From NCBI GenBank assembly GCA_038748065.1, contig JBCDJG010000012.1, positions 1 through 64,000 on the forward strand: DNA of 64,000 nt. The letters are read 5' to 3'. The DNA is from JBCDJG01 sp038748065. GTDB lineage: Bacteria > Pseudomonadota > Gammaproteobacteria > Pseudomonadales > Halieaceae. Each line of letters starts with the position of its first letter. Position 1 is the stretch's first letter. Below, in pieces: positions 25,854 to 34,442 of the stretch. The notes under the pieces are model-generated. The model made no database searches, was not told the origin of the DNA, and was given only the letters and a program-made list of their open reading frames with translations. The position numbers and the translations under genes were made by a program.

Positions 25854-26574
25854 TCGACGGCAGCTGGTCGAACACCTTCAGAATGTTTGTCTCCCAGCTC
25901 TTGCGTAGCTGCAGCAGGTAGGGGTGGTTTTCCTTCAGCTTGTAGTAGCGATCCTGGGGTTTGAGGCTGTCTTTGTTGTAGTACAAACACTCAATGGGCG
26001 GGCCGACCGTTGCGTTGGAGCGCATGGTGGAATCGATCGAGACTAGCGCGCAGTGTATGGCGGTTTCCACCGGTGTATCACCGCGCACGATGCGATCGAG
26101 GATGGGTTTGCCGTACTTGGTTTCGCCGATCTGCAGATAGGGGTGCGCCTCTGAAGCGGTAATGTGGTTCCCCTCTGGGTAAACCAGGTAGACCTCCGGC
26201 ACCTGGCCCTTAATCTGCCCGCCGATGATGAAGCTGGCCGAGGCATTGAAGCCCGCGCTGGGGCCACCGTCTTCATACTTGGCCTGTTCTCTCTGGCTGA
26301 TCTCGCCGATGTACTCGGCGATGTCCTCGACATAGCGCGCCTTCATGATGTTGAAGGTGTCGTCGTCGGCCTCGAGGTCCCGCTGAATTTGTTTCACGAC
26401 GGCCTGGCTGGTTGCGAGGTTGCCCGCGGTGAGAAGCGTGAGGGAGCGATCGAAGGGAACCGAGAAGCGATGCATCTTGCTGTAGGTGCTCACGCGATCC
26501 GGGCCGGCGTTGGTCCGCGAATCGGAGCAGAACACCAGGCCCTGGTCCAGCTTGATGGCAAGGCAATAGGTCAT
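25825..26574 (-). CDS. Anbu-type proteasome-like peptidase (COG3484-like)
   Basis: A 249-residue N-terminal nucleophile hydrolase of the ancestral beta-subunit (Anbu) class. After the initiator Met the protein begins TYCLAIKLDQGLVFCSDSRT, so Thr2 becomes the catalytic N-terminal residue once Met is removed, and the DSRT and KMHRF segments are typical. Anbu forms open, helical-lockwasher oligomers in characterised species; a role in degrading or recycling the ligated product of the ATP-grasp/Alpha-E module is proposed by context. The gene is convergent with the zinc-peptidase gene and overlaps it by 29 bases at the 3' ends. Confidence 0.92.
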   Translation of the reverse strand: MTYCLAIKLDQGLVFCSDSRTNAGPDRVSTYSKMHRFSVPFDRSLTLLTAGNLATSQAVVKQIQRDLEADDDTFNIMKARYVEDIAEYIGEISQREQAKYEDGGPSAGFNASASFIIGGQIKGQVPEVYLVYPEGNHITASEAHPYLQIGETKYGKPILDRIVRGDTPVETAIHCALVSIDSTMRSNATVGPPIECLYYNKDSLKPQDRYYKLKENHPYLLQLRKSWETNILKVFDQLPSISEIPVDEE

Positions 26575-26791
26575 TGGCTAAAAAGTAATCAGGGTCGCTA
26601 CCGCAACAGAGCAAAACAGCATACGTGAGGTTAAGCCCCAAGGTCTATAGGGTCAAATCTGAGTCAGGCGTCGGGTATCCCTGCTCGACATTGGCGGCCC
26701 ACCCGGCATAATCGTAAGTTAGGAGCTGCTGTTAGGCCGTGTGTTGATTTATCAGTTGCCCTGCCCTTATAAACCGCGAGTGCACCTTGCA

Positions 26792-27229
26792 ATGCCAGAT
26801 CAGCCAGTGGGTGAGCGTTACATCCTGAATCAATCCGAGTTCGCCAGCGAGCGCTTCGACGACGAAGTGATCGTGCTCAATACCGCCAACGGCACTTACT
26901 ACGCTCTTACCGGTAGCGCGCCGCAAATCTGGGCGCCGCTAATTCAGGGCACCGCGGTCTCGGCCGTCGCTGCGCACGTGGCCGAAGCAGCGGGTGTGGA
27001 TGTGGCGCGGGTGAGCGGCGAGCTCAGTGCTTTCGTTGCCGCCCTTGAAGCCGAGAACATTCTGCTCGCGGCGGATAGCGCAGCCAAGCAAAGCGAAGCG
27101 CTTGACCTTGCAGCCGGCGCCGACTATCAGGGCTTCGTGTGGGACAAGCACGCCGATCTTGACGAACTGTTGGTGCTTGACCCTATCCACGAGGTGGACC
27201 CGCAAAAAGGTTGGCCCCATGGCGGCTAG
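26792..27229 (+). CDS. PqqD-like protein with acidic C-terminal peptide tail
   Basis: A 145-residue protein. Residues ~8-92 form a PqqD-type recognition fold (ASERFDDEVIVLNTANGTYY, then APQIWAPLIQGTAV). Residues ~105-145 are an extra tail rich in Asp, Leu and Pro that ends LVLDPIHEVDPQKGWPHGG. Such proteins beside HprK-related kinases are listed in genome databases as components of HPr-related 'A' systems of unknown product. The ATG at 26792 is chosen because it starts the fold. It is the first gene of the seven-gene operon and overlaps the kinase by 11 bases. The tail might be a recognition or modification site; this is a guess. Confidence 0.82.
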   Translation: MPDQPVGERYILNQSEFASERFDDEVIVLNTANGTYYALTGSAPQIWAPLIQGTAVSAVAAHVAEAAGVDVARVSGELSAFVAALEAENILLAADSAAKQSEALDLAAGADYQGFVWDKHADLDELLVLDPIHEVDPQKGWPHGG

Positions 27230-28283
27230 GCTGGACCAGCGCCGCGGCGCTGCCAAGGGCATCTATCAGTCCTTGTCGCGCGACTTAGCGCGCTCCCTCG
27301 CTGCGCGCGATCAGCCTCTGGAGCACGATTGGGCATTCGGCAACTTGCGTGTGCGCATTCGCATCTGGGGCAGCGATCACTCCCCCTATGTGGATGCTTT
27401 GGAACCCTGGCCGGAAGACTCACCGGTGCAGCCCAGTTTCTATATCAACGTGGTGGATGCTGAGGCCTGCCAAATTCCCTGGCCCGGGCTGACCCTGGAA
27501 AAAAACGACTTCGGCCGCAATCGGCGTCTGCCCCGCCTGTCGGATGCGCGCCATGTCTGCTTCGCGCTGCGCACAGAAAAGGGCCTGGCGATTGCGGATC
27601 TTGCGCAGGGCCGGGCAATTGTATGGTTGCCGAGTATCGAGTCGGTGGCGGCTCACGAGCGGGCAGCGCCCTTCCGCTGGCTGGCCGAGCACATCGCAGG
27701 GGTGTATCACCAGAGCCTGTTACATTGCGCGGCCATCGGCCTCAAAGATACCGCGGCCCTGATCCTCGGCCCCGGCGGTTCCGGCAAGTCAACGCTGGCG
27801 CTAACGGCCCTGGGTGAAGGCTGGCGCTACTACGGCGACGATTATGTGCTGGTGTCCGGCGCGCCAACGCCACGCTGCTGGCGCATCTACCGCTCGGCAA
27901 AATGGGTGGCCGCGGGTGCCAAACACCCAGACTGGCTCGACCCGTCGTCGGGCTACGCGGCCGACGGCGCCGGCCAGAAGCGCATGCTGTTTGTGCCCCC
28001 CGGCAGTCCGGCACTCGCGCAGCAGGGCAGCGCAGTGGGCTTGCTCGCTCGCCCGCGCATTGATGTTGATTCAGTGGCGCCCGATGTCACGCCCCTGGCG
28101 GCCCGCGACGCGACAATGGCCGCGGTGATGAGCACCATGGCGCAAACCGAGTGCCCGAGTGCGCCGGTCTTTCCGGTTATGTCTGCCATCGCGCGCAGCG
28201 TGCCGAGCTTTGATCTGAGGTTAGGCCCTGGGGTGCAAGCCAACCTCGAAGCACTGCGGCCCATGCTGCAGGCGGTGCGGTGA
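27219..28283 (+). CDS. HprK-related P-loop kinase
   Basis: A 354-residue protein whose C-terminal half is an HPr-kinase-like domain. Walker A is GPGGSGKST (residues 184-192), followed by GWRYYGDDYVLVSG, the conserved acidic residues of the family. The ~170-residue N-terminal part is specific to the PqqD-linked branch. No HPr or PTS genes are here, so it most likely phosphorylates a peptide or small molecule rather than HPr. The start at 27219 overlaps the end of the PqqD gene, and its own stop overlaps the next start (GTGA). Confidence 0.85.
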   Translation: MAARLDQRRGAAKGIYQSLSRDLARSLAARDQPLEHDWAFGNLRVRIRIWGSDHSPYVDALEPWPEDSPVQPSFYINVVDAEACQIPWPGLTLEKNDFGRNRRLPRLSDARHVCFALRTEKGLAIADLAQGRAIVWLPSIESVAAHERAAPFRWLAEHIAGVYHQSLLHCAAIGLKDTAALILGPGGSGKSTLALTALGEGWRYYGDDYVLVSGAPTPRCWRIYRSAKWVAAGAKHPDWLDPSSGYAADGAGQKRMLFVPPGSPALAQQGSAVGLLARPRIDVDSVAPDVTPLAARDATMAAVMSTMAQTECPSAPVFPVMSAIARSVPSFDLRLGPGVQANLEALRPMLQAVR

Positions 28284-29659
28284 CGCTAACCTTGCCCGGT
28301 AGTGCCAAGCCCACAGAATCACCCCTCATTAGTATGGTCATGCCGGTGCATGATGCGCAGCACATCGATGCAGCGCTTGAAAGCCTGCTCGCGCAACAGG
28401 ACGGCAGCGAACTCGCAGGCAAGCTTGAACTGATCGTTGTCGACGATGGCAGCAGTGCACCGCTGGCTCTAAGAGTGACAGCGCGCTTTGCGCAGGCTCG
28501 CGTCGTCAGGCAGCCGCGCCGTGGGCCGGCAGCGGCCCGCAACCGCGGGCTGCAGTTGGCACGCGCACCGCTGGTTGGCTTTCTGGATGCAGACGACATA
28601 TTGCTGCCCGGCGCCCTGGCACGACTGCTGCACATTCTGGCTCACAACCCTAACCTTGCCGCCGTGCACGGCACCGTGCGCAGCTTCCAAACAGGCGGCC
28701 ATCCGGGGGCGTCTTACCCGGGCTATAACCTCGGTGCATTACTGGCGCGGCGCGAAGCCCTGGAAGCCGCAGGTGGCTTTGATGAACAGTTGCAGCGCGG
28801 CGAAGACGCGGACCTCTTCAAACGCTTCAGGCTGCAAGGCTTGCCGGTTGTGGCCATCGCTGAACCAGTTTTGCTCTACCGCGAGCGGCGGGCTAGCGCA
28901 GACCAGGCGATGTGGCGCCGCCGTATTGAACTGATCCGTGAGCTGCGCCAGCGGGGGGAGGGCGTGAGGGCCGCAGATGAGTTACCTGACCAGCACGTGA
29001 CCGCCCTGCTGGTTGTGAAAGACGGCATGCCCTATCTGCCCGAGGCGGTGGCGAGCATGCGCGCGCAAAGCTGCCCGCCGGATCGCATGCTCGCCGTTGT
29101 GGCGGGAGCCGATGAAGACGCTCGTGCCTGGTTGGACAGCCAGCCGGATATTGAGGTGCATATGCAAACGGGCAGTGGCCTGGCCCAGGCGCGTAACCAG
29201 GCGCTGGGCCTGGTGGATAGAGGCTGGCTTGCTTTTCTGGACCACGACGACCTGTGGGAGGCCGATAAGCTGGCCCGACAGCGACGCCTTGCTGCGCGTT
29301 TGACAGGGCCCTGCGCCGTAACGGGACGTATGGTGAACCGCGGCAAACAGGGCGGCCGCGAGACGGCTGACGAGACCAGCAGCGAAGCGAGCACCGGCTG
29401 GACGCCCAGCGCGCTGTTGATACACCGTGAAGTGTTTACGCATATTGGCCCCTTCGACGAGCGCCTCGATCTGGCCTGTGACTCCGACTGGGTTCGGCGG
29501 CTGCGAGCAAGCCACCTGCCTTTTCTGCTGACACCTGCGGTGGTGATGACCAAGCGCCGCCACAGTGACAACCTGAGCCAGTCGCCGCAGCGTAACCGCG
29601 CGGCAGCCTTCTCAATGATCGCCAAGCACCGCAGCCAGCGGCGGGGTCGCGACGCTTGA
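28280..29659 (+). CDS. Tandem-domain family 2 glycosyltransferase
   Basis: A 459-residue protein with two GT2 catalytic domains in series. The first has ISMVMPVHDAQHIDAALESL, LIVVDDGSS and FLDADD (101-106). The second begins near residue 235 (VTALLVVKDGMPYLPEAV) and has FLDHDDLWEADKL around residue 325. Two domains may add two sugars in alternation, as in bifunctional polymerising transferases, or one may be regulatory. Start is GTG, overlapping the kinase stop by four bases. Donor sugars are unknown. Confidence 0.85.
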   Translation: MTLTLPGSAKPTESPLISMVMPVHDAQHIDAALESLLAQQDGSELAGKLELIVVDDGSSAPLALRVTARFAQARVVRQPRRGPAAARNRGLQLARAPLVGFLDADDILLPGALARLLHILAHNPNLAAVHGTVRSFQTGGHPGASYPGYNLGALLARREALEAAGGFDEQLQRGEDADLFKRFRLQGLPVVAIAEPVLLYRERRASADQAMWRRRIELIRELRQRGEGVRAADELPDQHVTALLVVKDGMPYLPEAVASMRAQSCPPDRMLAVVAGADEDARAWLDSQPDIEVHMQTGSGLAQARNQALGLVDRGWLAFLDHDDLWEADKLARQRRLAARLTGPCAVTGRMVNRGKQGGRETADETSSEASTGWTPSALLIHREVFTHIGPFDERLDLACDSDWVRRLRASHLPFLLTPAVVMTKRRHSDNLSQSPQRNRAAAFSMIAKHRSQRRGRDA

Positions 29660-30999
29660 AGCTGCTGCATATGCTACCGGCCTTGAAGCCCGGCGGGCCC
29701 GTGCAGGCCTTGCAGGTGCTGATGGCGCGCAGCGAAGAATTCGAACACACCGTGGTGAGCCTCGACGCCGCCGTGCGGGGCCAGGATCTATTGGCGCTGC
29801 GTCGCCAGGGGGCCAAGCTGCTGCGCGCACCCGAGCAGACGCAGTTAGCCGAGGCCGTCGCAGCGTCGGACGTGGTGTTGGTGCACTTCTACAATCACCC
29901 CCTGCTGATCCGTGCGCTGGGCGGTGAGTTGCCGCCGGCGCGCTGGATGGTCTGGTACAAGGTGCTCGGCCGATCGGCACCGCAGTTTTTTTATCCCCGG
30001 CGGCTTGGGCAGGGCGTAAAGTGTTTGTTCACCGCCGCCAACGAGGCCGCATCCCCGGAAGATGTCATACCGAGTATGGTGCGCGAGGCCTTCGTCGGCC
30101 TTCAGCGCGAGGCTCACGAGGGTCTGGTTATTGACTACATTGGCAGCACTAACATGGCCAAGCTGCACCCGCAGGCGATCGAGTATCTAGCCCAGCTGCG
30201 CCACCCGCAGATGAAGATCAGAATTCATGGCGGGCCGCTGGACGCCTGCATGCAACACCAGCTGGCGCAGGCGTCCAATCAGAGCAGCTTCGAGCTGGGT
30301 GGCTACAGCACGGACGTGGCGGACCTGCTGGCCACCTCGGATATCTTTGTGACACCGATGGCGCCCGGCAGCTATGCCAGCAGCGATATTGCGCTGCAGG
30401 AGGCGATGCACGCCGGTTTAGCGGTGGCGGTGCTGGGCAACAGCGGCCCAGCAGACATGATCAGCAACGGCAAAGACGGACTCGTCTCGAGCAGCGGCGA
30501 TGGCTTTGTGCAGGCCGTGCAATCGCTGTGCGATAACAAAGCCCTGCGCCAGCGGCTCGGTGACGGCGCCCGGGCCAGCGCCCGTCGCCGCTTCGACCCG
30601 GCGGTGAACGCGGCCCGGATGCGCGAGGCGATTGGGCAGCGGGGCGCGCAGGCGCGGTGCCATTTTGGCTTCAGCCAGGCGGCAGACCTGCCGGCCTCAA
30701 GCCTGTATCTGATGAGCCAGGGTTGGACGGAAGCACAGGCTGGTGACGCGCAAGCGTGCTGGCAGCAGGGCGAGCGGCAGGCGCTGGCAGACTATGCGAC
30801 CTCGCTGAGCGAAGTCGCTGCGAGAGTGGAGGGCGGCTTGATCCAATGGCGCAATGCCTTCCCTGAGGATAATGTATTGCGCTGGCTGTCGGCGAGCTGG
30901 CACGCAAGTGCGGGCGATGAAAGCACTGCCCGCGCCGAGCTTGCGGGGCTCGATCTACCCGGCGCGCGTATGCCCGGCAGCCTTGGGCAGGCCGAGTGA
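29656..30999 (+). CDS. Group 1 (GT4-like) glycosyltransferase
   Basis: A 447-residue GT-B type transferase. MKLLHMLPALKPGGPVQALQ is a typical opening, YIGSTNMAKLHP and MKIRIHGGPLD mark the donor domain, and FVTPMAPGSYASSDIALQEA with MHAGLAVAV contains the E-x7-E-like motif. The last ~100 residues, Ala/Trp-rich, are an extension outside the fold. Start is TTG overlapping the preceding stop (TTGA). It presumably builds the same glycan as its operon neighbours. Confidence 0.8.
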   Translation: MKLLHMLPALKPGGPVQALQVLMARSEEFEHTVVSLDAAVRGQDLLALRRQGAKLLRAPEQTQLAEAVAASDVVLVHFYNHPLLIRALGGELPPARWMVWYKVLGRSAPQFFYPRRLGQGVKCLFTAANEAASPEDVIPSMVREAFVGLQREAHEGLVIDYIGSTNMAKLHPQAIEYLAQLRHPQMKIRIHGGPLDACMQHQLAQASNQSSFELGGYSTDVADLLATSDIFVTPMAPGSYASSDIALQEAMHAGLAVAVLGNSGPADMISNGKDGLVSSSGDGFVQAVQSLCDNKALRQRLGDGARASARRRFDPAVNAARMREAIGQRGAQARCHFGFSQAADLPASSLYLMSQGWTEAQAGDAQACWQQGERQALADYATSLSEVAARVEGGLIQWRNAFPEDNVLRWLSASWHASAGDESTARAELAGLDLPGARMPGSLGQAE

Positions 31000-32099
31000 A
31001 TACCGCCGGGCTTTTTCCGGACCCGGCAGGCAGCGAGTGGCCGCTGCTGCAGGTGATGCTGTGCGATGACGAACAGGCGCAACAGGCCTGGCGTGAGTGG
31101 TCGAGCCGCTACACGCTGGATGATCTTCACACCGGCGGCCTGCGGCTGCTGATTATGGCGCTGCCCCGGCTGCTGCAACTCGGGGAGGACATCCCCGACC
31201 TGCCGCGCTTGAAGGGCTTGCGCCGGCGTACCTACAGCAGCAACCAGCGCACCTGGCATGGCGTCATGCAGTTGGCCGCGCTGTTTGCGGATGAAGGCCT
31301 CGAAGTGATGGTGACCAAGGGCCTTGCGCTGTCACGGCACTGCTATGAGCCCGGCCAGCGCTACGCAATTGATGCCGATGTTGTTGTCAGGTGGGCGGAC
31401 TACCGCAAAGCCCAGACGCTGCTCGAAAGCGATGCGCGTTTCGCGCGAGCGGAGCCGGAGCTGGTGGCAGACCCCAATTTCAACAACGGCGAAGAATGGC
31501 GCCTCGGACCACTGCGCATCGACCTGCACGCGCGGATCTGTCACGAGTTCACCTTTGATGAGGCCGTCGAAAAAGCGCTGTGGTCCCGCGCCTTACCCGA
31601 TGAGGGCGGTGTTGTAACGCCAGCGCCTGAAGACAGCCTGATTCTGGCGGCGCTCTCGGTCACCCGTATAGACCGGCAGTACTACGGACTGGTCGACATC
31701 GTGCGCTTGCTGGAGCGTGCCGGGGCAGACTTTCGCTGGCCGCTATTGTGTGAAACGGCCATTGAAAACGCCGTTGCCCTGCGGGTCTATTGTGTATTGG
31801 ACTACCTGTCCAAACACTTTGCGGTGGCGGTGCCGGCGGAGGTGCTAGCCGAACTGCAGGACCAGCAGGCAGAATTTGAAGCCTTGGAACTCAAGAGTAT
31901 TCTTGATCCCGGCGTGTGGCCCGGGCTCGACCGCTACGTGCGCCGCTGGCTGCGGCACGGAGGTAAGCCCTGGAATCTGTTCAGCCTTCTGACCTTTCCG
32001 GCCTTTCTCTACAAGTCTCGCGGCCGACCGGGTCCCGTAGACGCCCTGCGGCAGTTATACGCAGCCCTGCATAAACTGATCCGCGAGCGCGCACTGTGA
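30996..32099 (+). CDS. Nucleotidyltransferase-family protein (PF14907 type)
   Basis: A 367-residue member of the same family as the gene at 988-2067, but only distantly similar to it. The signature reads MVTKGLALSRHCYEPGQR, then YAIDADVVV, with Lys-Gly, Arg and paired Asp residues spaced as in the relatives, followed by LRIDLHARICHEFTFDEAV. Start GTG and stop both overlap the neighbouring genes by four bases. In lasso-peptide and related clusters this family accompanies PqqD and HprK-like proteins; its reaction is not established. Confidence 0.8.
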   Translation: MNTAGLFPDPAGSEWPLLQVMLCDDEQAQQAWREWSSRYTLDDLHTGGLRLLIMALPRLLQLGEDIPDLPRLKGLRRRTYSSNQRTWHGVMQLAALFADEGLEVMVTKGLALSRHCYEPGQRYAIDADVVVRWADYRKAQTLLESDARFARAEPELVADPNFNNGEEWRLGPLRIDLHARICHEFTFDEAVEKALWSRALPDEGGVVTPAPEDSLILAALSVTRIDRQYYGLVDIVRLLERAGADFRWPLLCETAIENAVALRVYCVLDYLSKHFAVAVPAEVLAELQDQQAEFEALELKSILDPGVWPGLDRYVRRWLRHGGKPWNLFSLLTFPAFLYKSRGRPGPVDALRQLYAALHKLIRERAL

Positions 32100-32980
32100 A
32101 GACGCCGGCCGTGCTCTTCATGATCTTTAATCGCCCTGAGCTGACGGCGCGCAGCTTCGCTGCTATTCGGCGCGCCCGGCCCGCACGGCTCTATATAGCC
32201 GCCGATGGCCCGCGCAAAGCTGGCGTTAATGATGATGAAGCGCGCTGCGCGCAGGCGCGCGCATACACCGACGCCGTGGACTGGCCCTGTGAGGTGCAGC
32301 GCCTATATCAAACGACTAACCGCGGAGGCCGCTACGGGCCAGAGGCAGCGATCGACTGGTTTTTTGAGCACGAGACAGAGGGCATCATCCTGGAAGATGA
32401 TTGCCTGGCCGGCGACGATTTCTTCCCCTACTGCGCGGCACTCCTCGATCAGCATCGAGACAACGAAGCGGTCATGCTGATCAGCGGCGACCGCTCCTTC
32501 GGCTACGCCTACGATACGGGCCCGAGCTACAGCTACTCGCGCTACCCGTTGATCTGGGGCTGGGCCAGCTGGCGCCGTGCTTGGCAGCATAACGACCGCG
32601 CCCGCTTCGCCGCCGCCGACTGGACGCGAGAACTCGAGGCGGCCGGGCTGCCGGCAGAGTTTGCGCGCCGGCGCGGCGTTCACTGTCGCGACGTGGCAGC
32701 GGGGCGCCTACAGACCTGGGACTTTGTGTGGAGCTACGCGGTGTTTTGTGCACGGGGTCTGGCCTGTATCCCAGCGCTGAACCTTGTAACGAACATTGGC
32801 TTCGGCGGCGAAGGCACCCGCTTGCGTGACCCGTCGCTGCCGCGCGCCAACGTGCCTAGTCAGGTCATGAACTTCCCCCTGGTACACCCCCATCGCCTTG
32901 CAGCCGACGCCCGCACTGACAGGCTGATCTCGCTGTATGTGCACGGCGTGAAACCACAGCGGCCTCGAGAAATCTCGTGA
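32096..32980 (+). CDS. GT-A fold glycosyltransferase (HlpA/GNT-I-like)
   Basis: A 294-residue protein beginning (GTG) with PAVLFMIFNRPELTARSF, then LYIAADGPR and IILEDDCLAGDDFF, the GT-A nucleotide-sugar site with its acidic metal-binding cluster. YPLIWGWASWRRAW is characteristic of a family sometimes named hemolytic protein HlpA and found in polysaccharide clusters. It is the sixth gene of the overlapping operon and probably adds one residue to the operon's glycan. Confidence 0.78.
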   Translation: MKTPAVLFMIFNRPELTARSFAAIRRARPARLYIAADGPRKAGVNDDEARCAQARAYTDAVDWPCEVQRLYQTTNRGGRYGPEAAIDWFFEHETEGIILEDDCLAGDDFFPYCAALLDQHRDNEAVMLISGDRSFGYAYDTGPSYSYSRYPLIWGWASWRRAWQHNDRARFAAADWTRELEAAGLPAEFARRRGVHCRDVAAGRLQTWDFVWSYAVFCARGLACIPALNLVTNIGFGGEGTRLRDPSLPRANVPSQVMNFPLVHPHRLAADARTDRLISLYVHGVKPQRPREIS

Positions 32981-33864
32981 TTCACATTTGCACTGTGCAC
33001 TGGCAGGACCCGCGCTGGATCGATATCCAACTCGCGTATATAGAACGCTTTGTCGGCGAGCCCTATCGGCTGTATTCGATCTTCACCGGTATTCCTGCGC
33101 ATTACCGGGAGAAGTTCTTTTATGTGCGGGAGGAAGACTTGCGCCTGCATGAGGCGAAACTGAACGTGCTGGCGGATGTGGCCTGGTTCAACCGCGAGAG
33201 CGACGAGGATTTGCTTGTGTTTCTCGACGGCGACGCCTTTCCGATTGCAGAGCTCTGCAGCTTCGCGCGAGAGCGCTTGCGGGATTATCCCTTAATCGCC
33301 GTGAGGCGCGATGAGAACTCCGGCGATTTTCAACCGCATCCCTCCTTTTGCATGACCACCCTTAAATTCTGGCGCAGCATTGGCGGCGACTGGAACAAGG
33401 GCTTTCACTGGCGCACGCGCGATGGTCGTTGGCGCACGGATGTTGGCGCGCGGCTCTACGAGCAGCTGTATAACGGTGGCCACGACTGGTATGCCCTGCA
33501 GCGTTCCAACCGTGTTGATCTACACCCGCTGTACTTTGGCCTCTACGACGATGTGATCTATCACCACGGCGCCGGTTTCAGGCAGCTCTTTTCAACGATA
33601 GACGCCGACTACCTGCCATGGCTGCTGTGGTTGTATGACCGCAAGGTGTTTCCGCGGCTGTCCAACCGGGTTCGCTACCGCATCAATCACGGACGCTTCA
33701 TCGCCGCGAAAAATGAACGGGTGTCACGGATGGTGATAGAACGCATCCGCCGCGATGCCGATTTTTTTGCGCTGTTGCAACAGGCCGTGACCCCGGACGC
33801 CCTCGCGCAGGAACTCGGCATTCAAGCGAAGGACCTCCTCAAGCACCCGCGCAGGTCACCTTGA
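32977..33864 (+). CDS. Predicted glycosyltransferase, last gene of the PqqD-HprK operon
   Basis: A 295-residue protein with a GT-A-like core: ICTVHWQDPRWIDIQLAYIE at the N-terminus, LLVFLDGDAFPI as the DxD-containing motif, and FHWRTRDGRW with Tyr/Trp-rich acceptor-side segments. I do not recognise a named subfamily. GTG start, four-base overlap with the preceding gene. The 141 bases after it, before the lipoprotein start at 34006, show no strong terminator. Confidence 0.7.
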   Translation: MIHICTVHWQDPRWIDIQLAYIERFVGEPYRLYSIFTGIPAHYREKFFYVREEDLRLHEAKLNVLADVAWFNRESDEDLLVFLDGDAFPIAELCSFARERLRDYPLIAVRRDENSGDFQPHPSFCMTTLKFWRSIGGDWNKGFHWRTRDGRWRTDVGARLYEQLYNGGHDWYALQRSNRVDLHPLYFGLYDDVIYHHGAGFRQLFSTIDADYLPWLLWLYDRKVFPRLSNRVRYRINHGRFIAAKNERVSRMVIERIRRDADFFALLQQAVTPDALAQELGIQAKDLLKHPRRSP

Positions 33865-34005
33865 GCTTTGCTGCCCTTTCCCGCCTCGCTGCGGTAAGCA
33901 GGCGCGCGCTCATTGAGGGCTTGGTTTCCGCCAAAAAACTGCATGACATGTGTGGCTTTTGGGTGTACCGTGCCGCGGAAAAATATCTGTAAAAGGGCTA
34001 ACACG

Positions 34006-34428
34006 ATGAAAAACGTCTCTCTTGGTCGTGGTTTTCTGGTTCTCGCGCTGGGCTTGGCGCTCGCTGGCTGCAAAATCGAAGTGCGTGTTCCCCCGGGTGG
34101 CTCGGTGATGAGCGCCGACGGCTCCTTTAATTGCATGGCGGGCCAGACCTGCGTGGTTAACGTGGTCGATTTCTTCTTCGACCAAACCTACGTCGCCATG
34201 GCGGCGCAGAACCATTACTTTGCAGGTTGGGAAGATAAGGAAGGCTATCTTTGCGCGGGAGAGGACGGTTACTGCACCGTGTCGACCACCGCCTTCACGG
34301 GCAACGACGCTGTGCTCGCCTTCATCGAGTCGGATGAAACACTGGTGCTCAAGCCAAAGTTTGTGTTCTCACCCATGCCCCACGTACCGGAACTTGTGAT
34401 CTCGCCCGACCCAGGGCAGTCCGACTAG
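34006..34428 (+). CDS. Small lipoprotein made only of the paired-cysteine 'FxGW' domain
   Basis: A 140-residue protein with an AAAAGGG ribosome site, a signal peptide and lipobox LAGC near residue 23. The mature part is essentially the minimal form of the domain shared with proteins starting at 4225, 9907 and 13332: CKIEVRVPPGGSV, SFNCMAGQTC, VVDFFFDQTYVA, YFAGW and LCAGEDGYC. Because nothing else follows, it defines the domain's extent (about 110 residues). It is convergent with a GT2 gene, 14 bases away. Function unknown. Confidence 0.75.
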   Translation: MKNVSLGRGFLVLALGLALAGCKIEVRVPPGGSVMSADGSFNCMAGQTCVVNVVDFFFDQTYVAMAAQNHYFAGWEDKEGYLCAGEDGYCTVSTTAFTGNDAVLAFIESDETLVLKPKFVFSPMPHVPELVISPDPGQSD

Positions 34429-34442
34429 GCCGAACCGCGGTC

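Noticed and set aside
26575..26791. Possible precursor peptide gene upstream of the PqqD-HprK operon
   Set aside because: The 217 bases between the Anbu gene and the PqqD gene were read for short frames. Only an in-frame extension of PqqD without a ribosome site was found.
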